From: Shewanella acanthi | GTDB lineage: Bacteria; Pseudomonadota; Gammaproteobacteria; Enterobacterales; Shewanellaceae | Direction: 5' to 3' | Length of the DNA: 64,000 nucleotides | Assembly: GCF_019457475.1 (NCBI RefSeq) | Contig: NZ_CP080413.1 | Location: 2,480,001 to 2,544,000 of the forward strand | In this document: positions 8,577 to 19,578 of the stretch, one piece after another | Layout: each line of letters starts with the position of its first letter | Position numbering within the stretch: the first letter of the stretch is position 1 | Notes under the pieces: model-generated | Told to the model about the DNA's origin: nothing | Seen by the model: only the letters and a program-made list of their open reading frames with translations | The model's database searches: none | Program-made: the position numbers and the translations under genes

Positions 8577-11500
8577 ATGAAACGTATGTTAATCAATGCA
8601 ACTCAATCAGAAGAGTTGCGTGTTGCCCTTGTTGACGGGCAACAACTGTACGATCTGGATATCGAAAGTCCTGGTCACGAGCAAAAAAAATCTAATATTT
8701 ACAAAGGTAAAATTACCCGCGTAGAACCATCCCTTGAAGCCGCCTTCGTTGACTACGGTGCTGAGCGCCACGGTTTCTTACCATTAAAAGAAATCGCTAG
8801 GGAATATTTCCCTAAGGGCTATTCTTTCCAAGGTCGCCCAAACATCAAAGAAGTGGTCAGTGAAGGACAAGAAGTTATTGTTCAAATTGACAAAGAAGAA
8901 CGTGGTAACAAAGGCGCGGCACTCACCACCTTTATCAGCCTTGCAGGTTCTTACTTAGTATTAATGCCAAACAACCCTCGCGCAGGCGGTATTTCTCGCC
9001 GTATCGAGGGTGATGAGCGCACCGAATTAAAAGAAGCGATGGCCGATTTAGAAGTCCCAGCCGGTATGGGGCTTATCGTGCGTACTGCGGGTGTGGGCAA
9101 AGAATCTGCCGAGCTTAAGTGGGACTTGAAAGTACTGCAACACCACTGGGCGGCAATTACCGAAGCAGCACAAAGCAAAGCCGCGCCATTCTTGATCCAC
9201 CAAGAAAGTAACGTGATTGTCCGTGCAATCCGTGACTACCTACGCCGTGATGTGGGCGAAATTTTAATCGACCACCCACGCATTTTTGAAGAAGCCAAAC
9301 AGCATATTGCTCTTGTGCGCCCTGATTTCGTTGAACGCGTAAAACTCTACGAAGCCGAAGTGCCATTGTTCACCCACTTCCAAATCGAATCGCAAATCGA
9401 ATCAGCCTTCCAACGTGAAGTGCGCCTGCCCTCAGGCGGCTCGATTGTTATTGACCCGACTGAAGCCTTAACTTCAATCGATATCAACTCTGCCCGCGCA
9501 ACTAAGGGCGGCGATATCGAAGAAACGGCATTGAACACTAACCTTGAAGCCGCCGATGAAATTGCCCGTCAATTACGTCTGCGTGACCTAGGTGGTTTAG
9601 TCGTTATCGACTTCATCGATATGACGCCAGTGCGTCATCAGCGTGAAGTTGAAAACCGCCTGCGTGATGCTGTGCACCACGACCGTGCCCGCGTGCAATT
9701 AGGCCGTATTTCTCGCTTTGGTTTGATGGAAATGTCGCGCCAACGTCTGCGTCCATCATTGGAAGAATCTGCTGCGCACATCTGCCCTCGCTGTCATGGT
9801 CAAGGCACAATTCGCAGTACCGAATCTTTAGCGCTGTCGATTCTGCGTCTGATGGAAGAAGAAGCGATTAAAGAGAACACCTCACAAATCGAAGCTATTG
9901 TGCCTGTCGATGTGGCGGCGTTCCTGCTGAACGAAAAACGTAAAGCGATTCGCATCACTGAACAACGCCACGATGTGGAAGTCTATGTGATCCCTGATCC
10001 GCATATGATGACCCCAGATTATCGCGTGATTCGTCACCGCACCGACGATGAAATCGATGAATCAAGCTACAAACGTATCGACAAGCCAGAAGCCAAATTA
10101 TACGAGCCACGTAAACTTGAGCGTACTGCGGCCCCTGCTCCTGCCTTAAAAGGCTTCACTGCTCCGCAAAAAGTTGAGCAAGTAGCCCCTGCTGCAGCAA
10201 AAACTGATGACGCTAAACCTGGATTCTTTAGCAAACTAATTGGCGCTATCAGTGCACTTTTTGGTACAAGCGAAAGTGCTCCTGCGCCAAAAGCACCAGA
10301 AGCGAAAGCGACCGACAGCAAAACCGCCAATGCGAATCGTCGTAACCGTCGTAATGACGTGCGTCGTAACCGCAACAGTCAAGATACGGACAAAGCGAAA
10401 GAAACCACCCGCGAGCCACGTGCACGTAATGCGAAGAAAACCGCTGATGCCGCGCCGGTACAAGAACGTCAAACACGTGATAAAGACGATAGTGCCAAAC
10501 GTAATACTAAATCTGAGGCTAAGAGTCGTAATCAAGCGCCAAAAGAGGCCGCCGTTGATCTACAAGACGATTCACCTAAGCAAGAAGTGGCCCGTGAGCG
10601 CCGTCAACGCCGCAATCTGCGCCGCAAAGTCCGTATCGACAATGGTAACGAGGCCGTAGAAGCAACTGCAGAAGAAGCGGTATTAGCAGAAGTCGCTGCA
10701 GTAAATGCTGCAACAGAATCCGTTACTGAAGTTCAAGCAGAGCCGAAAGCACCACGTCAACGCCGTCAACCACGTAAAGAAACGGCCGTTACTGAAGCGG
10801 AAACCGCTGAAGAAGCCGTTGAAACCAACGTGGCTGAAGTGGCTACAGACGCAAAAGTAGATACCAAAGTTGAAACCTCTGAGGTTGCCACTGAGTCAGT
10901 ATCTACTGAAGGCAACGATGCCGATACCGATGAACAAGGTAAGCGTGAAGCCCGTGACGGTCAACGTCGCAGTCGCCGCAGCCCACGTCACTTAAGGGCT
11001 GCTGGTCAACGCCGTCGTCGTGATGAAGATGAACAAGGTGCTACAGCACCTGCTCAATTCATTCCAAATGATGCCTTAGGTGCGGATCAAGAATACCCAA
11101 CTGCCCAAGCGGCTATGGTTGGATCTGAAGAGCAAACTGAAACTGTCACAGTTGAAGCCGTTACTGAATCGCAAAGTGCAGCAGTCGCTGTGCAAGCGCC
11201 AATGACAGAAACTGTTGCGATAGAAACGCCTTCTGTTACTGTTGTTGCGACGGAAACCAAAGCAGTTGAATCTGAAACAGTTGCACCTGTATCGGTGGCT
11301 GAGCAACCCGCTGTTGAAGCCGCTATTGAGACTAAAGCCGTTCAAACTCCTGTAGTTGAAACTGTTGTAGTTGAAATGCCAAAGGCAGTAGAAGTTGTGG
11401 CAGAGCCTGTTGAAACGGCACCGATTGTTGAAACGCCAGTGGCAGTAGTTGAAGCACCCGCTCCTGCTGAAGTAGAGGCGCCAGTCACGATTGCTGAGAC

Positions 11501-11819
11501 CGTTGAAGCTAAAGAACCAGCTGTTAAGTCAGTCGCTTCTGCGCCAATGGCAAAACCAGCACCAATCATTAAGCCACAGGCTAAAGTTCAAGTTGCCAGC
11601 GCAGCCGCGCCAGTCGCTAACGAAGCCACCGCGACCAAGCCAAAAGTGGCAAGCCGTTTTGGTTCTATGGTCTCTTCAGAGATGACCAAACCTGTGGTTG
11701 AAGGCCGTGCTCAAGTGGAAGTACCAAAGGGCCGTGAATACGAGCCAAGTACCGCAGAAGCCGCAACGCCAAAGGTTAAGCAAAGCAACAGCGCAGAATC
11801 GGGTATGGCTCGTCCATAA
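8577..11819 (+). CDS. rne: Ribonuclease E
   Basis: A 1080-residue endoribonuclease, core of the RNA degradosome. The start [10 protein letters not shown] (not the upstream in-frame ATG at 8538) matches E. coli. The catalytic half (to about residue 510) is very similar to E. coli RNase E: S1 domain from about 37 to 119, DNase I-like domain with DINSARAT and DFIDMTP segments holding the metal-binding aspartates, and the Zn-link C403-PR-C406. The carboxyl half is low-complexity and rich in Ala, Val, Glu and Arg. It contains an amphipathic stretch [16 protein letters not shown] equivalent to the membrane-targeting segment, and an Arg-rich SRRSPRHLR...QRRRR RNA-binding patch. The scaffold tail is long and has diverged. 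Confidence 0.97.
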   Translation: MKRMLINATQSEELRVALVDGQQLYDLDIESPGHEQKKSNIYKGKITRVEPSLEAAFVDYGAERHGFLPLKEIAREYFPKGYSFQGRPNIKEVVSEGQEVIVQIDKEERGNKGAALTTFISLAGSYLVLMPNNPRAGGISRRIEGDERTELKEAMADLEVPAGMGLIVRTAGVGKESAELKWDLKVLQHHWAAITEAAQSKAAPFLIHQESNVIVRAIRDYLRRDVGEILIDHPRIFEEAKQHIALVRPDFVERVKLYEAEVPLFTHFQIESQIESAFQREVRLPSGGSIVIDPTEALTSIDINSARATKGGDIEETALNTNLEAADEIARQLRLRDLGGLVVIDFIDMTPVRHQREVENRLRDAVHHDRARVQLGRISRFGLMEMSRQRLRPSLEESAAHICPRCHGQGTIRSTESLALSILRLMEEEAIKENTSQIEAIVPVDVAAFLLNEKRKAIRITEQRHDVEVYVIPDPHMMTPDYRVIRHRTDDEIDESSYKRIDKPEAKLYEPRKLERTAAPAPALKGFTAPQKVEQVAPAAAKTDDAKPGFFSKLIGAISALFGTSESAPAPKAPEAKATDSKTANANRRNRRNDVRRNRNSQDTDKAKETTREPRARNAKKTADAAPVQERQTRDKDDSAKRNTKSEAKSRNQAPKEAAVDLQDDSPKQEVARERRQRRNLRRKVRIDNGNEAVEATAEEAVLAEVAAVNAATESVTEVQAEPKAPRQRRQPRKETAVTEAETAEEAVETNVAEVATDAKVDTKVETSEVATESVSTEGNDADTDEQGKREARDGQRRSRRSPRHLRAAGQRRRRDEDEQGATAPAQFIPNDALGADQEYPTAQAAMVGSEEQTETVTVEAVTESQSAAVAVQAPMTETVAIETPSVTVVATETKAVESETVAPVSVAEQPAVEAAIETKAVQTPVVETVVVEMPKAVEVVAEPVETAPIVETPVAVVEAPAPAEVEAPVTIAETVEAKEPAVKSVASAPMAKPAPIIKPQAKVQVASAAAPVANEATATKPKVASRFGSMVSSEMTKPVVEGRAQVEVPKGREYEPSTAEAATPKVKQSNSAESGMARP

Positions 11820-11833
11820 TCCTTGATTCATTG

Positions 11834-11862
11834 AAAAAGCCATGCAATTGCATGGCTTTTTT
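11834..11862 (+). terminator. Rho-independent terminator of rne
   Basis: AAAAAGCCATGCAA directly followed by its complement TTGCATGGCTTTTT and a T-run, 15 bases past the rne stop. Confidence 0.9.
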
Positions 11863-11962
11863 ATTTCCGCCAAATTAAGTCGTATTTAAGGTTCAGCTCA
11901 CAAGCGATTTTTGTTAGTATTCGCGGCTATTTTGGAAACAACAAGTTAGTAACAGGGGTGTC

Positions 11963-13519
11963 ATGTTCGATCTCTTTCGTCACAAAACTTCCAGCCATAA
12001 AGCCGATATACTTTCTGGTTTAACGGTTGCTTTAGCCCTCATTCCCGAGGCCGTTGCCTTTGCCTTCGTGGCAAATGTAGAACCTATGGTCGGTTTGTAT
12101 GCCGCCTTTATCATGGGATTGGTGACCGCGCTCATTGGTGGTCGTCCAGGGATGATTTCCGGTGCAACCGGCGCGATGGCTGTTGTCATGGTCTCTCTCG
12201 TTGTCGAACATGGAGTGCAATATCTGTTTGCTGCCGTGGTGCTCGCAGGACTTATCCAAATCTCAGCCGGTGTTTTTAAATTGGGAAAATTTATTCGCAT
12301 CGTGCCCTATCCTGTGATGATAGGTTTTGTAAACGGTTTAGCGATTGTGATTTTTCTCGCCCAACTTGGGCAGTTTAAGGTGAAAGATGCGGCGGGTAAT
12401 CTCGTTTGGCTACCAGCTGAGCCTTTAACGCTAATGTTGGGCTTGGTCGCGCTCACGATGGCGATTATCCATTTCCTGCCAAAACTTACCACTGCAGTGC
12501 CTTCTTCTCTAGTAGCGATTCTTACTGTGACCGCCATCGTAGTCGGTTTAGATTTAGACACTCGCAATGTTTTAGATTTCCTTAAAACCATGAGCGGTGA
12601 TGACAGTGCAACCATTGCAGGTTCACTACCCAGTTTTGCTATACCAGAAGTTCCAGTTAACTTTGAGACGTTAAAAATCATCCTACCCTACGCTTTTATT
12701 TTGGCTGCAGTGGGATTAATCGAATCATTACTGACTTTAACAGTCATCGATGAGATGACTAACACCCGTGGTCGCACGAATAAAGAATGCATTGGCCAAG
12801 GTGTCGGTAACATTACCAGCGGATTTTTCGGTGCCATGGGCGGCTGTGCGATGATCGGTCAATCGATGATTAACATCAACTCTGGTGGTCGCGGTCGTTT
12901 ATCGGGCATTACCGCTGCTATTGGACTGTTGACCTTTATCCTGTTTGGCGCTTCTTTCATCGAAGTCATCCCGCTCGCAGCGTTAGTTGGCGTGATGTTT
13001 ATTGTGGTTTTGGGCACATTCGAATGGGCAAGCTTTAAGTTTATGGGCAAAGTCCCTAAACATGATGCCTTTGTGATTGTACTGGTAACCACGGTCACTG
13101 TGTTTACCGATCTCGCCTTCGCCGTCTTTGTTGGTGTTGTCGTATCCGCATTGGTATTTGCTTGGCAGCATGCTAAACACATTAGCGTGCGTGAGACGCA
13201 AAACGCCCAGGGCTGGAAGGTGTATGAATTAAATGGTCCACTGTTTTTTGGCTCAGTGGCAGGATTCCTTGAGCTATTCGATGCGGCTAACGATCCACAG
13301 GATGTCATAATCGACTTTAAACACTCACGTGTTGCCGATCATTCAGCCCTCGAGGCCATCGATACCCTCGCCGAACGCTATGTGTCGCTAGGTAAGAAAT
13401 TGCATTTGGTGCATCTCAGCACCGATTGTAAGGCTCTACTTAAAAAGGCGGGCGATTTGGTTGAAGTAAACCTTCTTGATGACCCCCACTATAAGGTGGC
13501 TGACGATAAACTCGACTAA
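11963..13519 (+). CDS. SulP-family anion transporter with STAS domain
   Basis: A 518-residue inner-membrane protein of the SLC26/SulP family. About 10-12 hydrophobic segments occupy residues 15-395, with the family motif [27 protein letters not shown] at the start (first half of the transport fold) and [11 protein letters not shown] cytoplasmic STAS domain follows from about residue 415, including [18 protein letters not shown]. Bacterial relatives transport sulfate, bicarbonate or dicarboxylates; the sequence alone does not decide. It stands alone between the rne terminator and a convergent cold-shock gene, so neighbours give no substrate hint. Confidence 0.9.
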   Translation: MFDLFRHKTSSHKADILSGLTVALALIPEAVAFAFVANVEPMVGLYAAFIMGLVTALIGGRPGMISGATGAMAVVMVSLVVEHGVQYLFAAVVLAGLIQISAGVFKLGKFIRIVPYPVMIGFVNGLAIVIFLAQLGQFKVKDAAGNLVWLPAEPLTLMLGLVALTMAIIHFLPKLTTAVPSSLVAILTVTAIVVGLDLDTRNVLDFLKTMSGDDSATIAGSLPSFAIPEVPVNFETLKIILPYAFILAAVGLIESLLTLTVIDEMTNTRGRTNKECIGQGVGNITSGFFGAMGGCAMIGQSMININSGGRGRLSGITAAIGLLTFILFGASFIEVIPLAALVGVMFIVVLGTFEWASFKFMGKVPKHDAFVIVLVTTVTVFTDLAFAVFVGVVVSALVFAWQHAKHISVRETQNAQGWKVYELNGPLFFGSVAGFLELFDAANDPQDVIIDFKHSRVADHSALEAIDTLAERYVSLGKKLHLVHLSTDCKALLKKAGDLVEVNLLDDPHYKVADDKLD

Positions 13520-13854
13520 GCAATTAACTTAAGCACGCTCTGGTCATTACCACAGTCAAGTGAATTCTTGGCTGTGGAATTTTTAAAACCCTATCACTTG
13601 CCCCAGACAGACATAAATTCCCACACCAGTGTATCACTTAACTTGTTCTCACTAACCTTACACGCACTAACATAGTTAACAGTTTAAGCGCGTTTGAAGT
13701 TGAAGTGTTTTAATGGAAATAGCGCTAAATGACTTGCTGTGTCGCTGGTTAGCGAATGGAACTTCATGGGAAGAAAATCAGAAAAAATAAAAATTAAGTC
13801 GAAGAAATAATAGCTGGGAATTAAAGCAGGAAGTTAAAAGCAGCACAAATAAAA
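13520..13854. other. Intergenic stretch, no gene seen
   Basis: Between the SulP gene and the convergent cold-shock gene. It is AT-rich, has no plausible reading frame with a ribosome-binding site, and I see no strong terminator for the SulP gene. The only clear structure is the csp terminator at its right edge. Confidence 0.6.
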
Positions 13855-13880
13855 AGAGCCATGGTATTAACCACAGCTCT
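13843..13880 (-). terminator. Rho-independent terminator of the cold-shock gene
   Basis: On the minus strand, AGAGCTGTGGT-TAAT-ACCATGGCTCT forms an 11-bp stem with two G-U pairs, followed by TTTTTATTTG. Confidence 0.85.
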
Positions 13881-13922
13881 AATAATCCATTGCCTTTAGC
13901 ACTAAGCTAAAAGCACTGAAAA

Positions 13923-14132
13923 TTAACCGATTACAGTTACGTTTTCAGCTTGTGGACCTTTTTGACCTTGGGTCACAGTGAAAGACACTTTTTGACCTTC
14001 GTCAAGAGTCTTGAAACCGTCAGAGTTGATAGCGCGGAAGTGTACGAATACGTCTGGGCCAGACTCTTGCTCGATGAAACCAAAACCTTTGTCAGAGTTG
14101 AACCACTTAACAACACCAGTAACTTGAGACAT
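13923..14132 (-). CDS. Cold-shock domain protein (CspA/CspE type)
   Basis: A 69-residue single cold-shock domain that binds single-stranded RNA and DNA. The RNP1 motif KGFGFIE and RNP2 motif VFVHF are intact, as is the leading VKWFN aromatic strand. Members act as RNA chaperones and antiterminators. The mRNA has a long leader: the best promoter (14267-14294) predicts about 128 bases before the ATG, like cold-inducible cspA genes, whose leaders control expression. Which of the several csp paralogues this is cannot be said. Confidence 0.95.
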   Translation of the reverse strand: MSQVTGVVKWFNSDKGFGFIEQESGPDVFVHFRAINSDGFKTLDEGQKVSFTVTQGQKGPQAENVTVIG

Positions 14133-14266
14133 GATATAAATCCTGTAAATAAAATATTAAAGCCTTAACGGCGGTGGAGCTGGAAAATGCCGGTATTACT
14201 TATGTTTACAGGACGAACTGGTCGTATTGAACACATAAATATAAGCCCAACCTTCAAGCTAGTAAG

Positions 14267-14294
14267 ACTATAAACCATTCTAAAGATAAGTCAA
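14267..14294 (-). promoter_or_regulatory. Sigma-70 promoter of the csp gene
   Basis: Minus strand TTGACT (14289-14294), 16-base spacer, TATAGT (14267-14272). The predicted transcription start is near 14260, giving a leader of about 128 bases. The rest of the 14133-14435 gap holds that leader and, at 14356-14379, a perfect 9-bp inverted repeat (TCATAGAAG/CTTCTATGA) between rlmA and csp. Confidence 0.7.
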
Positions 14295-14435
14295 CCTACT
14301 GCGACACTTTGAAAAATTTATTTAGACACCAGCTAAATTAGGCTTTACAACCGGCTCATAGAAGAATTCACTTCTATGAATTTAGCTGTTTCAGTTAAGC
14401 ATTTTAAATTCATAATTTCAATAGGTTAATATCAG

Positions 14436-15254
14436 TCAGTCGACTGATTTACGGTGAACCTCTATCTGAAAATCAAGCTCGCAAAGTAAGCCATTTTGGG
14501 TGAATTGCTGTTTTTGTTCACTGCTGAACTTCCAGGCGTAGGGTGTCATTTCGAGAAAATGCGCAATATGCTCGCTGTTTTTAAGTTCAAGTTGAGACCT
14601 AAGTCTCTCTTGGTGTAAACATTCAAAGCCATCAATCTTGGCAACTGACTCAGGGTGCAACCTTGGTTCAGCATAAATCTGCTGTTTCAGGGCAAAATGA
14701 TGATAAGGACCAGGAGAAACCGTGATCAATACTCCCCCCTGGGTCATTACACGCTGTAATTCTTCAACCTTCGATGGTGCATAGATACGAATGGCTAAAT
14801 CCACACTTTCGGTTTCAATGGGCATCTCATATGCGCTTGCGACACAAAATCGCAGTTCGGGATAACGCTTGGCCGCATATCGAATCGCCGATTTGGAAAT
14901 ATCAATCCCCTGAAGTGTGCAGGCTTTATCTTGACTTAGTGTCTGATACAAACGGTGACTGTAATAGCCTTCACCGCAACCAATATCGAGCAGCTGTATG
15001 GCTCCTTTGGCATATTCCTTAGCAAGCTCATTTACCCTATCACTTAAATGCTGATAATGACCGGCATTTAAAAACTCTCGGCGAGATAACATCATCTGTT
15101 GATTGTCACCGGGCTCCTTTGAGTTCTTCTTTTGCACGGGCAAAAGGTTCACATAGCCTTCTTTAGCCATATCAAATTTATGGGAGTTAGCGCATCCCCA
15201 GGTGCGATCAACGAGTGATAGCGGCGAGGAACACAGGGGACATAGATATTGCAT
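14436..15254 (-). CDS. rlmA: 23S rRNA (guanine-745-N1)-methyltransferase
   Basis: A 272-residue SAM-dependent enzyme that methylates N1 of G745 in helix 35 of 23S rRNA. The amino-terminal zinc finger C5, C8, C21, H25 is in the same positions as in E. coli RlmA(I). The SAM-binding motif LLDIGCGEGYYSHRL follows at about residues 88-102. The length matches the family. It stands alone; the next gene on the same strand upstream is the unknown 15329-16192. Confidence 0.93.
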   Translation of the reverse strand: MQYLCPLCSSPLSLVDRTWGCANSHKFDMAKEGYVNLLPVQKKNSKEPGDNQQMMLSRREFLNAGHYQHLSDRVNELAKEYAKGAIQLLDIGCGEGYYSHRLYQTLSQDKACTLQGIDISKSAIRYAAKRYPELRFCVASAYEMPIETESVDLAIRIYAPSKVEELQRVMTQGGVLITVSPGPYHHFALKQQIYAEPRLHPESVAKIDGFECLHQERLRSQLELKNSEHIAHFLEMTPYAWKFSSEQKQQFTQNGLLCELDFQIEVHRKSVD

Positions 15255-15328
15255 ACTGATACTCTGAAAAATTTAAAAGCAACAAATGTAACAAGTTCGT
15301 GATAGAGCTAAGCGATCAATTCTTGCAG

Positions 15329-16192
15329 CTAAACTTCATCCTCCATTAGACGCTCTACCATTTCCGAGAGCTCTGGTGACGCAAGCAATTCGAAACATTG
15401 TAGTTTTCTCATAGCTTGATCGATATCGTGACCGTCATTTGAAGCTCGGCCATAGCTCGAACGTTCAAAAAGATGGGTATAGGTGCGATACAGCCACTGG
15501 CGCTTTTGTTGTAGCAAGGGCTCAAGTTTCATTGCATCGCTGGCAAGCCCTTGATGACAAACGCCCAATTCACCACGCCAAAATGCCTGTAGTTCTAGGC
15601 GAATTTGTTCAATTTCTGCCAAATAAACGGCAATGGTTTCGGCACTCACATCATAATCGTATTTTCGCGCCAATAACGCCTTGGCTAACGTTAACACTTT
15701 AGGCTCCTGGGTGCTTCGAACATCCGACTCAAGTGTTATTAACTCAAATTTAGCGCCTTGATTAAGGGCGATTGAGAGCCCTTGCCCAATATCGATATTG
15801 AGCGATAAGCCCTCGCGTAATTCTTGGGTATAAAACTTAGGCGCAGTGCCCATGCGGTTATAGAGCCTAACGCCCTGCCCCACACCGCGAACCACACTAT
15901 TTTCGATTAATGTCTGATTGGGCTGTACAGTAACATCACTTGACGGATGGATTTTAAAAGCGAACAACGGCTGAAATCGCACTGCAATTTGCGGTTTATC
16001 GCCGATAGAAACCACAATTAACTCGAGTAAAGGCGCACCTATTGCCTGTAATAGCGAAAAATCACTGACATGCACAGGCAGGGTTAAGGTCAAAATGGAT
16101 GTCTGTCCAACATCGAGTAACATAGGTTCGTTAAAATATTGATGATGCATCAGCAAGACATCTCCCTTATCGAGGCGAATTGTAACGTCCAT
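15329..16192 (-). CDS. Protein of unknown function
   Basis: I do not recognise this 287-residue protein. It has no signal peptide or membrane segment and should be cytoplasmic. The first half is beta-rich with many alternating hydrophobic residues and a TAPKFYTQELREGLSLNIDIGQG segment; the second half is helical (IAVYLAEIEQIRLELQAFW; LLQQKRQWLYRTYTHLFER) and ends in an acidic tail. It lies between rlmA (same strand, 75-base gap) and divergent sbcB. Codon use looks like its neighbours, so I infer a resident gene of narrow distribution and not a recent import. Confidence 0.75.
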   Translation of the reverse strand: MDVTIRLDKGDVLLMHHQYFNEPMLLDVGQTSILTLTLPVHVSDFSLLQAIGAPLLELIVVSIGDKPQIAVRFQPLFAFKIHPSSDVTVQPNQTLIENSVVRGVGQGVRLYNRMGTAPKFYTQELREGLSLNIDIGQGLSIALNQGAKFELITLESDVRSTQEPKVLTLAKALLARKYDYDVSAETIAVYLAEIEQIRLELQAFWRGELGVCHQGLASDAMKLEPLLQQKRQWLYRTYTHLFERSSYGRASNDGHDIDQAMRKLQCFELLASPELSEMVERLMEDEV

Positions 16193-16327
16193 TTGTGCTT
16201 AAGGTCACCCGTTAACCGCTTCTCTTTTCAATATAATTTCTCTTGGCGATTTCATGCAAAATATTATTACAGGGAGTTTAAGTGTTAAGATGCTATGATT
16301 CGACAAAACAGTCATTCGATTTATATT

Positions 16328-17740
16328 ATGTATACACAATCCCAGCCAAGTATCTTTTGGCACGATTATGAAACCTTTGGTGCCAACCCCGCTAAAGACA
16401 GACCTGCACAGTTCGCCGGGATCCGCACTGACTTAGACCTCAATATCATCGGCGAACCAGAAACCTTTTACTGCAAACAGGCAACGGATTATCTGCCGTC
16501 CCCTGAAGCCATCTTGATCACAGGGATCACTCCACAACTGGCCAATTTAAAGGGATTACCCGAAACTGAATTTATGGGCCGCATTCATGGTTTATTCAGC
16601 CAGCCCAATACCTGCGTTGCGGGTTACAACTCTTTAAGATTTGACGATGAAGTAAGCCGCTATGGTTTTTATCGCAATTTTATCGACCCCTACGCCCGCG
16701 AATGGCAAAACGGCAATTCTCGCTGGGATATTATTGACCTGGTACGTGCATGTTATGCCTTTAGACCCGATGGAATTAACTGGCCGCTTAGGGAAGATGG
16801 CAGTCCCAGTTTTAAATTAGAGCATCTCACCGTTGCAAACGGCTTAAGCCACGATAAGGCCCACGATGCGATGAGTGACGTGTACGCCACTATTGCACTG
16901 GCAAAGTTAATCAAAGAAAAACAACCTAAGCTATTTCAGTACTACTTCGATTTACGCCGTAAACAACATGTCGCGGCGCAAGTGGATGTGCTGAATATGC
17001 AACCTCTTGCCCATGTCAGTTCAAAAATTAGTGCCCTACACGGCTGTACAACATTGATAGCGCCCGTTGCATATCATCCGAGTAATAAAAATGCCGTAAT
17101 TTGTGTTAACTTAGCCATGGATTTAACCCCATTGTTTGAGTTGGACGTCGAGCAAATCAAAACGCGTATGTATACGCCGCGAAGCGAGTTAGCAGAGGAT
17201 GAATTACCTATACCGGTAAAACAAATCCACCTGAATAAATGCCCTTTTATTACCTCAGCCAAAATTTTGGATGATGCTCAGGCCGAGCGCTTAAATATTG
17301 ATAAAGCCTTTGCCCGTGAGCAGTATAAACGCCTAAAGAGTCAACCAGAGGTTCGTGAAAAATTAGCCCAACTGTTTGAGCATGACGGCGACTTAAACAC
17401 AACTGACCCCGATTTAATGCTCTATTCCGGCGGCTTTTTCAGCCCTGCGGACAAAGCAAAAATGGAAATCATCCGCCATACTCTGCCTCACAATTTAGCG
17501 GCACTCGATCTGCAATTCGATGATGAACGTATCCCTGAGATGCTATTTCGTTTTCGGGCACGCAACTATCCCGAGTTACTCGATGATCAAGAAGCTAGAC
17601 GCTGGCGGAATTTTTGCCAACAGCGACTATCGGATCCCGATTATCTGCTAAAACTTGAAAATCTGTTGCAAGATACTGAGGAAGATGAGCAAAAACAAAA
17701 GCTGTTAGCCGCATTGTGCCATTATTTACGGGGTCTTTAG
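16328..17740 (+). CDS. sbcB: Exodeoxyribonuclease I
   Basis: A 470-residue 3'-5' single-strand DNA exonuclease acting in recombination and mismatch repair and binding SSB. The start at 16328 aligns with E. coli ExoI; an in-frame ATG at 16295 would add 11 unconserved residues. Catalytic DEDDh residues are visible: D13 and E15 in HDYETFG, FDDE, and the HDAMSDVYAT segment with the catalytic His and Asp. The carboxyl half carries the SH3-like and helical domains of the family. Length matches (E. coli 475). Confidence 0.95.
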   Translation: MYTQSQPSIFWHDYETFGANPAKDRPAQFAGIRTDLDLNIIGEPETFYCKQATDYLPSPEAILITGITPQLANLKGLPETEFMGRIHGLFSQPNTCVAGYNSLRFDDEVSRYGFYRNFIDPYAREWQNGNSRWDIIDLVRACYAFRPDGINWPLREDGSPSFKLEHLTVANGLSHDKAHDAMSDVYATIALAKLIKEKQPKLFQYYFDLRRKQHVAAQVDVLNMQPLAHVSSKISALHGCTTLIAPVAYHPSNKNAVICVNLAMDLTPLFELDVEQIKTRMYTPRSELAEDELPIPVKQIHLNKCPFITSAKILDDAQAERLNIDKAFAREQYKRLKSQPEVREKLAQLFEHDGDLNTTDPDLMLYSGGFFSPADKAKMEIIRHTLPHNLAALDLQFDDERIPEMLFRFRARNYPELLDDQEARRWRNFCQQRLSDPDYLLKLENLLQDTEEDEQKQKLLAALCHYLRGL

Positions 17741-17989
17741 AAAACTGTCGATATTGCGCTCGATGATGAGTTAGTGTCAAAAGTCGTCCTTACTCAAAAT
17801 AAGAGCACCCGCGGCTTGTGAGCACGTTACTCACTATACCAAGCTATTTAATACAAGGGCTTGCTCACCGTAAGTCTCTAACGGGAACAAGCCTCAAAAC
17901 AATGGCTAAACGCGATTTTGCTCGCATTTAGTCTGAAACAGAATGACTAAAATGTTCGCCCATACATTCAATTTACAAGGAGTCGGGAG

Positions 17990-18880
17990 ATGCAAGACAG
18001 ATTTATTCGCAGCATAACCCAACTGCCAAGGCCTTTGGCCGATGCAATTATTCCCCTGCTGCACCACAACTTTGCTGGGCATATTGATGCGCAGCAACTC
18101 GCTGACTTAAAACAAAGCTGTCAAATGAGTGAGGAAGCATTGTTACTCGCTCTCCTGCCGATTGCCGCAGCCTTAGCTAAACCACCCATCAGCGAGTTTT
18201 ATGTCGGTGCTATTGCTAAGGGAAAAAGTGGTGATATCTATATGGGCGCCAATTTGGAAGTTCCAGGCGAAGCCCTATTCCATTCGGTGCACGCCGAGCA
18301 AAGTGCTATCAGCCATGCTTGGCTGAGTGGTGAAACTCAAATCGTCGATATGATTGTCAATGCCACGCCATGCGGCCATTGTCGACAATTTATGAATGAG
18401 TTAGTTGATGGGGGGAAAATCAAAGTTCATTTACCCAGCCAAGATACTCACATGCTATCCTACTATTTACCCTATGCATTTGGGCCAAAGGATCTCAACG
18501 TTGATACTCCTCTACTGGCAAAACGGCAAATCGAATTAGCCCTAGATAGTAGCGATCCTATGGTGATTGAAGCCTTAGATCATGCAGGATTAAGCTACGC
18601 GCCCTATACCCAAAGCTATGCTGCCGTCGTACTTGAAACCTCCGATGGCGCAACCTATTGCGGTCGTTATGCAGAGAATGCCGCCTTTAACCCTTCTATG
18701 CTACCAATGCAGATGGCGCTATCTACCCTCATTCGCCACAACCGTGATTTTAGTGAAATCCGCCGCGCGGTATTAGTCGAGTCGTCCCAAGGGAAAATAA
18801 GTCTCGTGGGTGCTACCATGGATGCGCTGCATGCCGTTGCCGCCATTGAACTTGAACATATTGTAGTCGATCCTATTTAG
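17990..18880 (+). CDS. cdd: Cytidine deaminase
   Basis: A 296-residue homodimer-type cytidine/deoxycytidine deaminase of the pyrimidine salvage pathway. The zinc ligands are H101 in HAE and C128, C131 in PCGHC; E103 is the catalytic glutamate. A second, degenerate deaminase domain occupies the carboxyl half, as in E. coli Cdd (294 residues). An AAGGAG ribosome-binding sequence precedes the ATG. It stands alone on the plus strand. I looked for the CRP/CytR operators known in enterobacteria upstream and found no convincing match. Confidence 0.95.
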   Translation: MQDRFIRSITQLPRPLADAIIPLLHHNFAGHIDAQQLADLKQSCQMSEEALLLALLPIAAALAKPPISEFYVGAIAKGKSGDIYMGANLEVPGEALFHSVHAEQSAISHAWLSGETQIVDMIVNATPCGHCRQFMNELVDGGKIKVHLPSQDTHMLSYYLPYAFGPKDLNVDTPLLAKRQIELALDSSDPMVIEALDHAGLSYAPYTQSYAAVVLETSDGATYCGRYAENAAFNPSMLPMQMALSTLIRHNRDFSEIRRAVLVESSQGKISLVGATMDALHAVAAIELEHIVVDPI

Positions 18881-18961
18881 TCCCCAGCTTAAAGCGAATG
18901 CCCTATTTAGGCTTGAACTAAAACAAAATGGAGATTGGTCAGGGTGTTTCAACCCAGTGGC

Positions 18962-19177
18962 TTATCTCCATTTTAGCGTGCGCTGAAACGTCGCTTTACG
19001 CTCCGCCATTCGCTGATAACAGGCAAATCGTTCCTCATCCGTAAAGGTGCGCCAGCCTAATATCTCGTCTAAATGGCGAAAACATCCCATGCAAATATCC
19101 TGCTGATCGAGGCAACAATTTCGCACGCAGGGATTACTGATGCTGTCACTATTATTCTTATTCTGACCAGACTGCAT
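18962..19177 (-). CDS. DUF1289 family small Cys-rich protein
   Basis: A 71-residue protein with cysteines at 17, 21, 22, 29 and 32 in the pattern PCVxNCC...CxGCFR, followed by W(R)xFxDEER, the DUF1289 (Fe-S-like) signature. Its function is unknown; the cysteine set suggests metal binding. I chose the ATG at 19177, which overlaps the end of the VOC gene by 20 bases, because the family begins near there; the open frame extends to 19219. Likely co-transcribed with the VOC gene. Confidence 0.8.
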   Translation of the reverse strand: MQSGQNKNNSDSISNPCVRNCCLDQQDICMGCFRHLDEILGWRTFTDEERFACYQRMAERKATFQRTLKWR

Positions 19178-19508
19178 ATTCGTTGCCGCAGGGTTCAGTA
19201 AAATGGAATCGCCGTCCACCAGGAAAACTAAAAATAGCCTTGCAAATCGTACCGCCGGCCGCAGTTATCGCCGCTTGCGTCTCATCTAATGCTTTGCTGT
19301 ACAGCACTATCAGGGGAGAGCCCTTCTCTAGGGTAAACAGCGCATTGGATTGATAAAAACCGCCGTTGATACCTGCGTCGAGAAAGCAACTGTATTCGGG
19401 ACCATAATCTTGAAACTGCCAGCCAAACACCTTGTTGAAAAATGCTTTTGAACTGGCGATATCTGCAGTTGGAATTTCTAAATAATTGATGCTGTTGTGT
19501 CTATTCAT
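19158..19508 (-). CDS. VOC/glyoxalase-fold protein
   Basis: A 117-residue protein of the vicinal oxygen chelate family. It has the typical INYLEIPTADIASSKAFFNKVFGW start and the final FTEPCGNEYAVWS motif. Such proteins bind a metal and act as lyases, dioxygenases or resistance proteins; no substrate can be assigned. The start at 19508 has AGGG six bases upstream; the frame is open as far as 19622 across the terminator of the upstream gene, so the long version is wrong. Confidence 0.82.
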   Translation of the reverse strand: MNRHNSINYLEIPTADIASSKAFFNKVFGWQFQDYGPEYSCFLDAGINGGFYQSNALFTLEKGSPLIVLYSKALDETQAAITAAGGTICKAIFSFPGGRRFHFTEPCGNEYAVWSE

Positions 19509-19531
19509 AGCCATCCCTGAAATCATCGAAC

Positions 19532-19554
19532 AAAAAAGGGAGCCTATGCTCCCC
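19532..19554 (-). terminator. Terminator after the DUF445 gene
   Basis: Minus strand GGGAGC-ATAG-GCTCCC followed by TTTTTTG, directly after the DUF445 stop and before the VOC gene. Confidence 0.85.
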
Positions 19555-19578
19555 TTGTTAGTATAGTCGGTTGCCAGA

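Noticed and set aside
10240-10659. 139-codon plus-strand frame inside rne
   Set aside because: It is a shadow of the Arg/Lys-rich coding sequence of RNase E in another frame, has no ribosome-binding site and no domain.
12859-13308. 149-codon minus-strand frame inside the SulP gene
   Set aside because: Antisense to a well-supported transporter; composition is that of a reverse frame.
17815-17836. TTGTGAGCACGTTACTCACT as a CRP site for cdd
   Set aside because: The half-sites are separated by nine bases rather than six, so it does not fit CRP; it is more likely part of a local hairpin.
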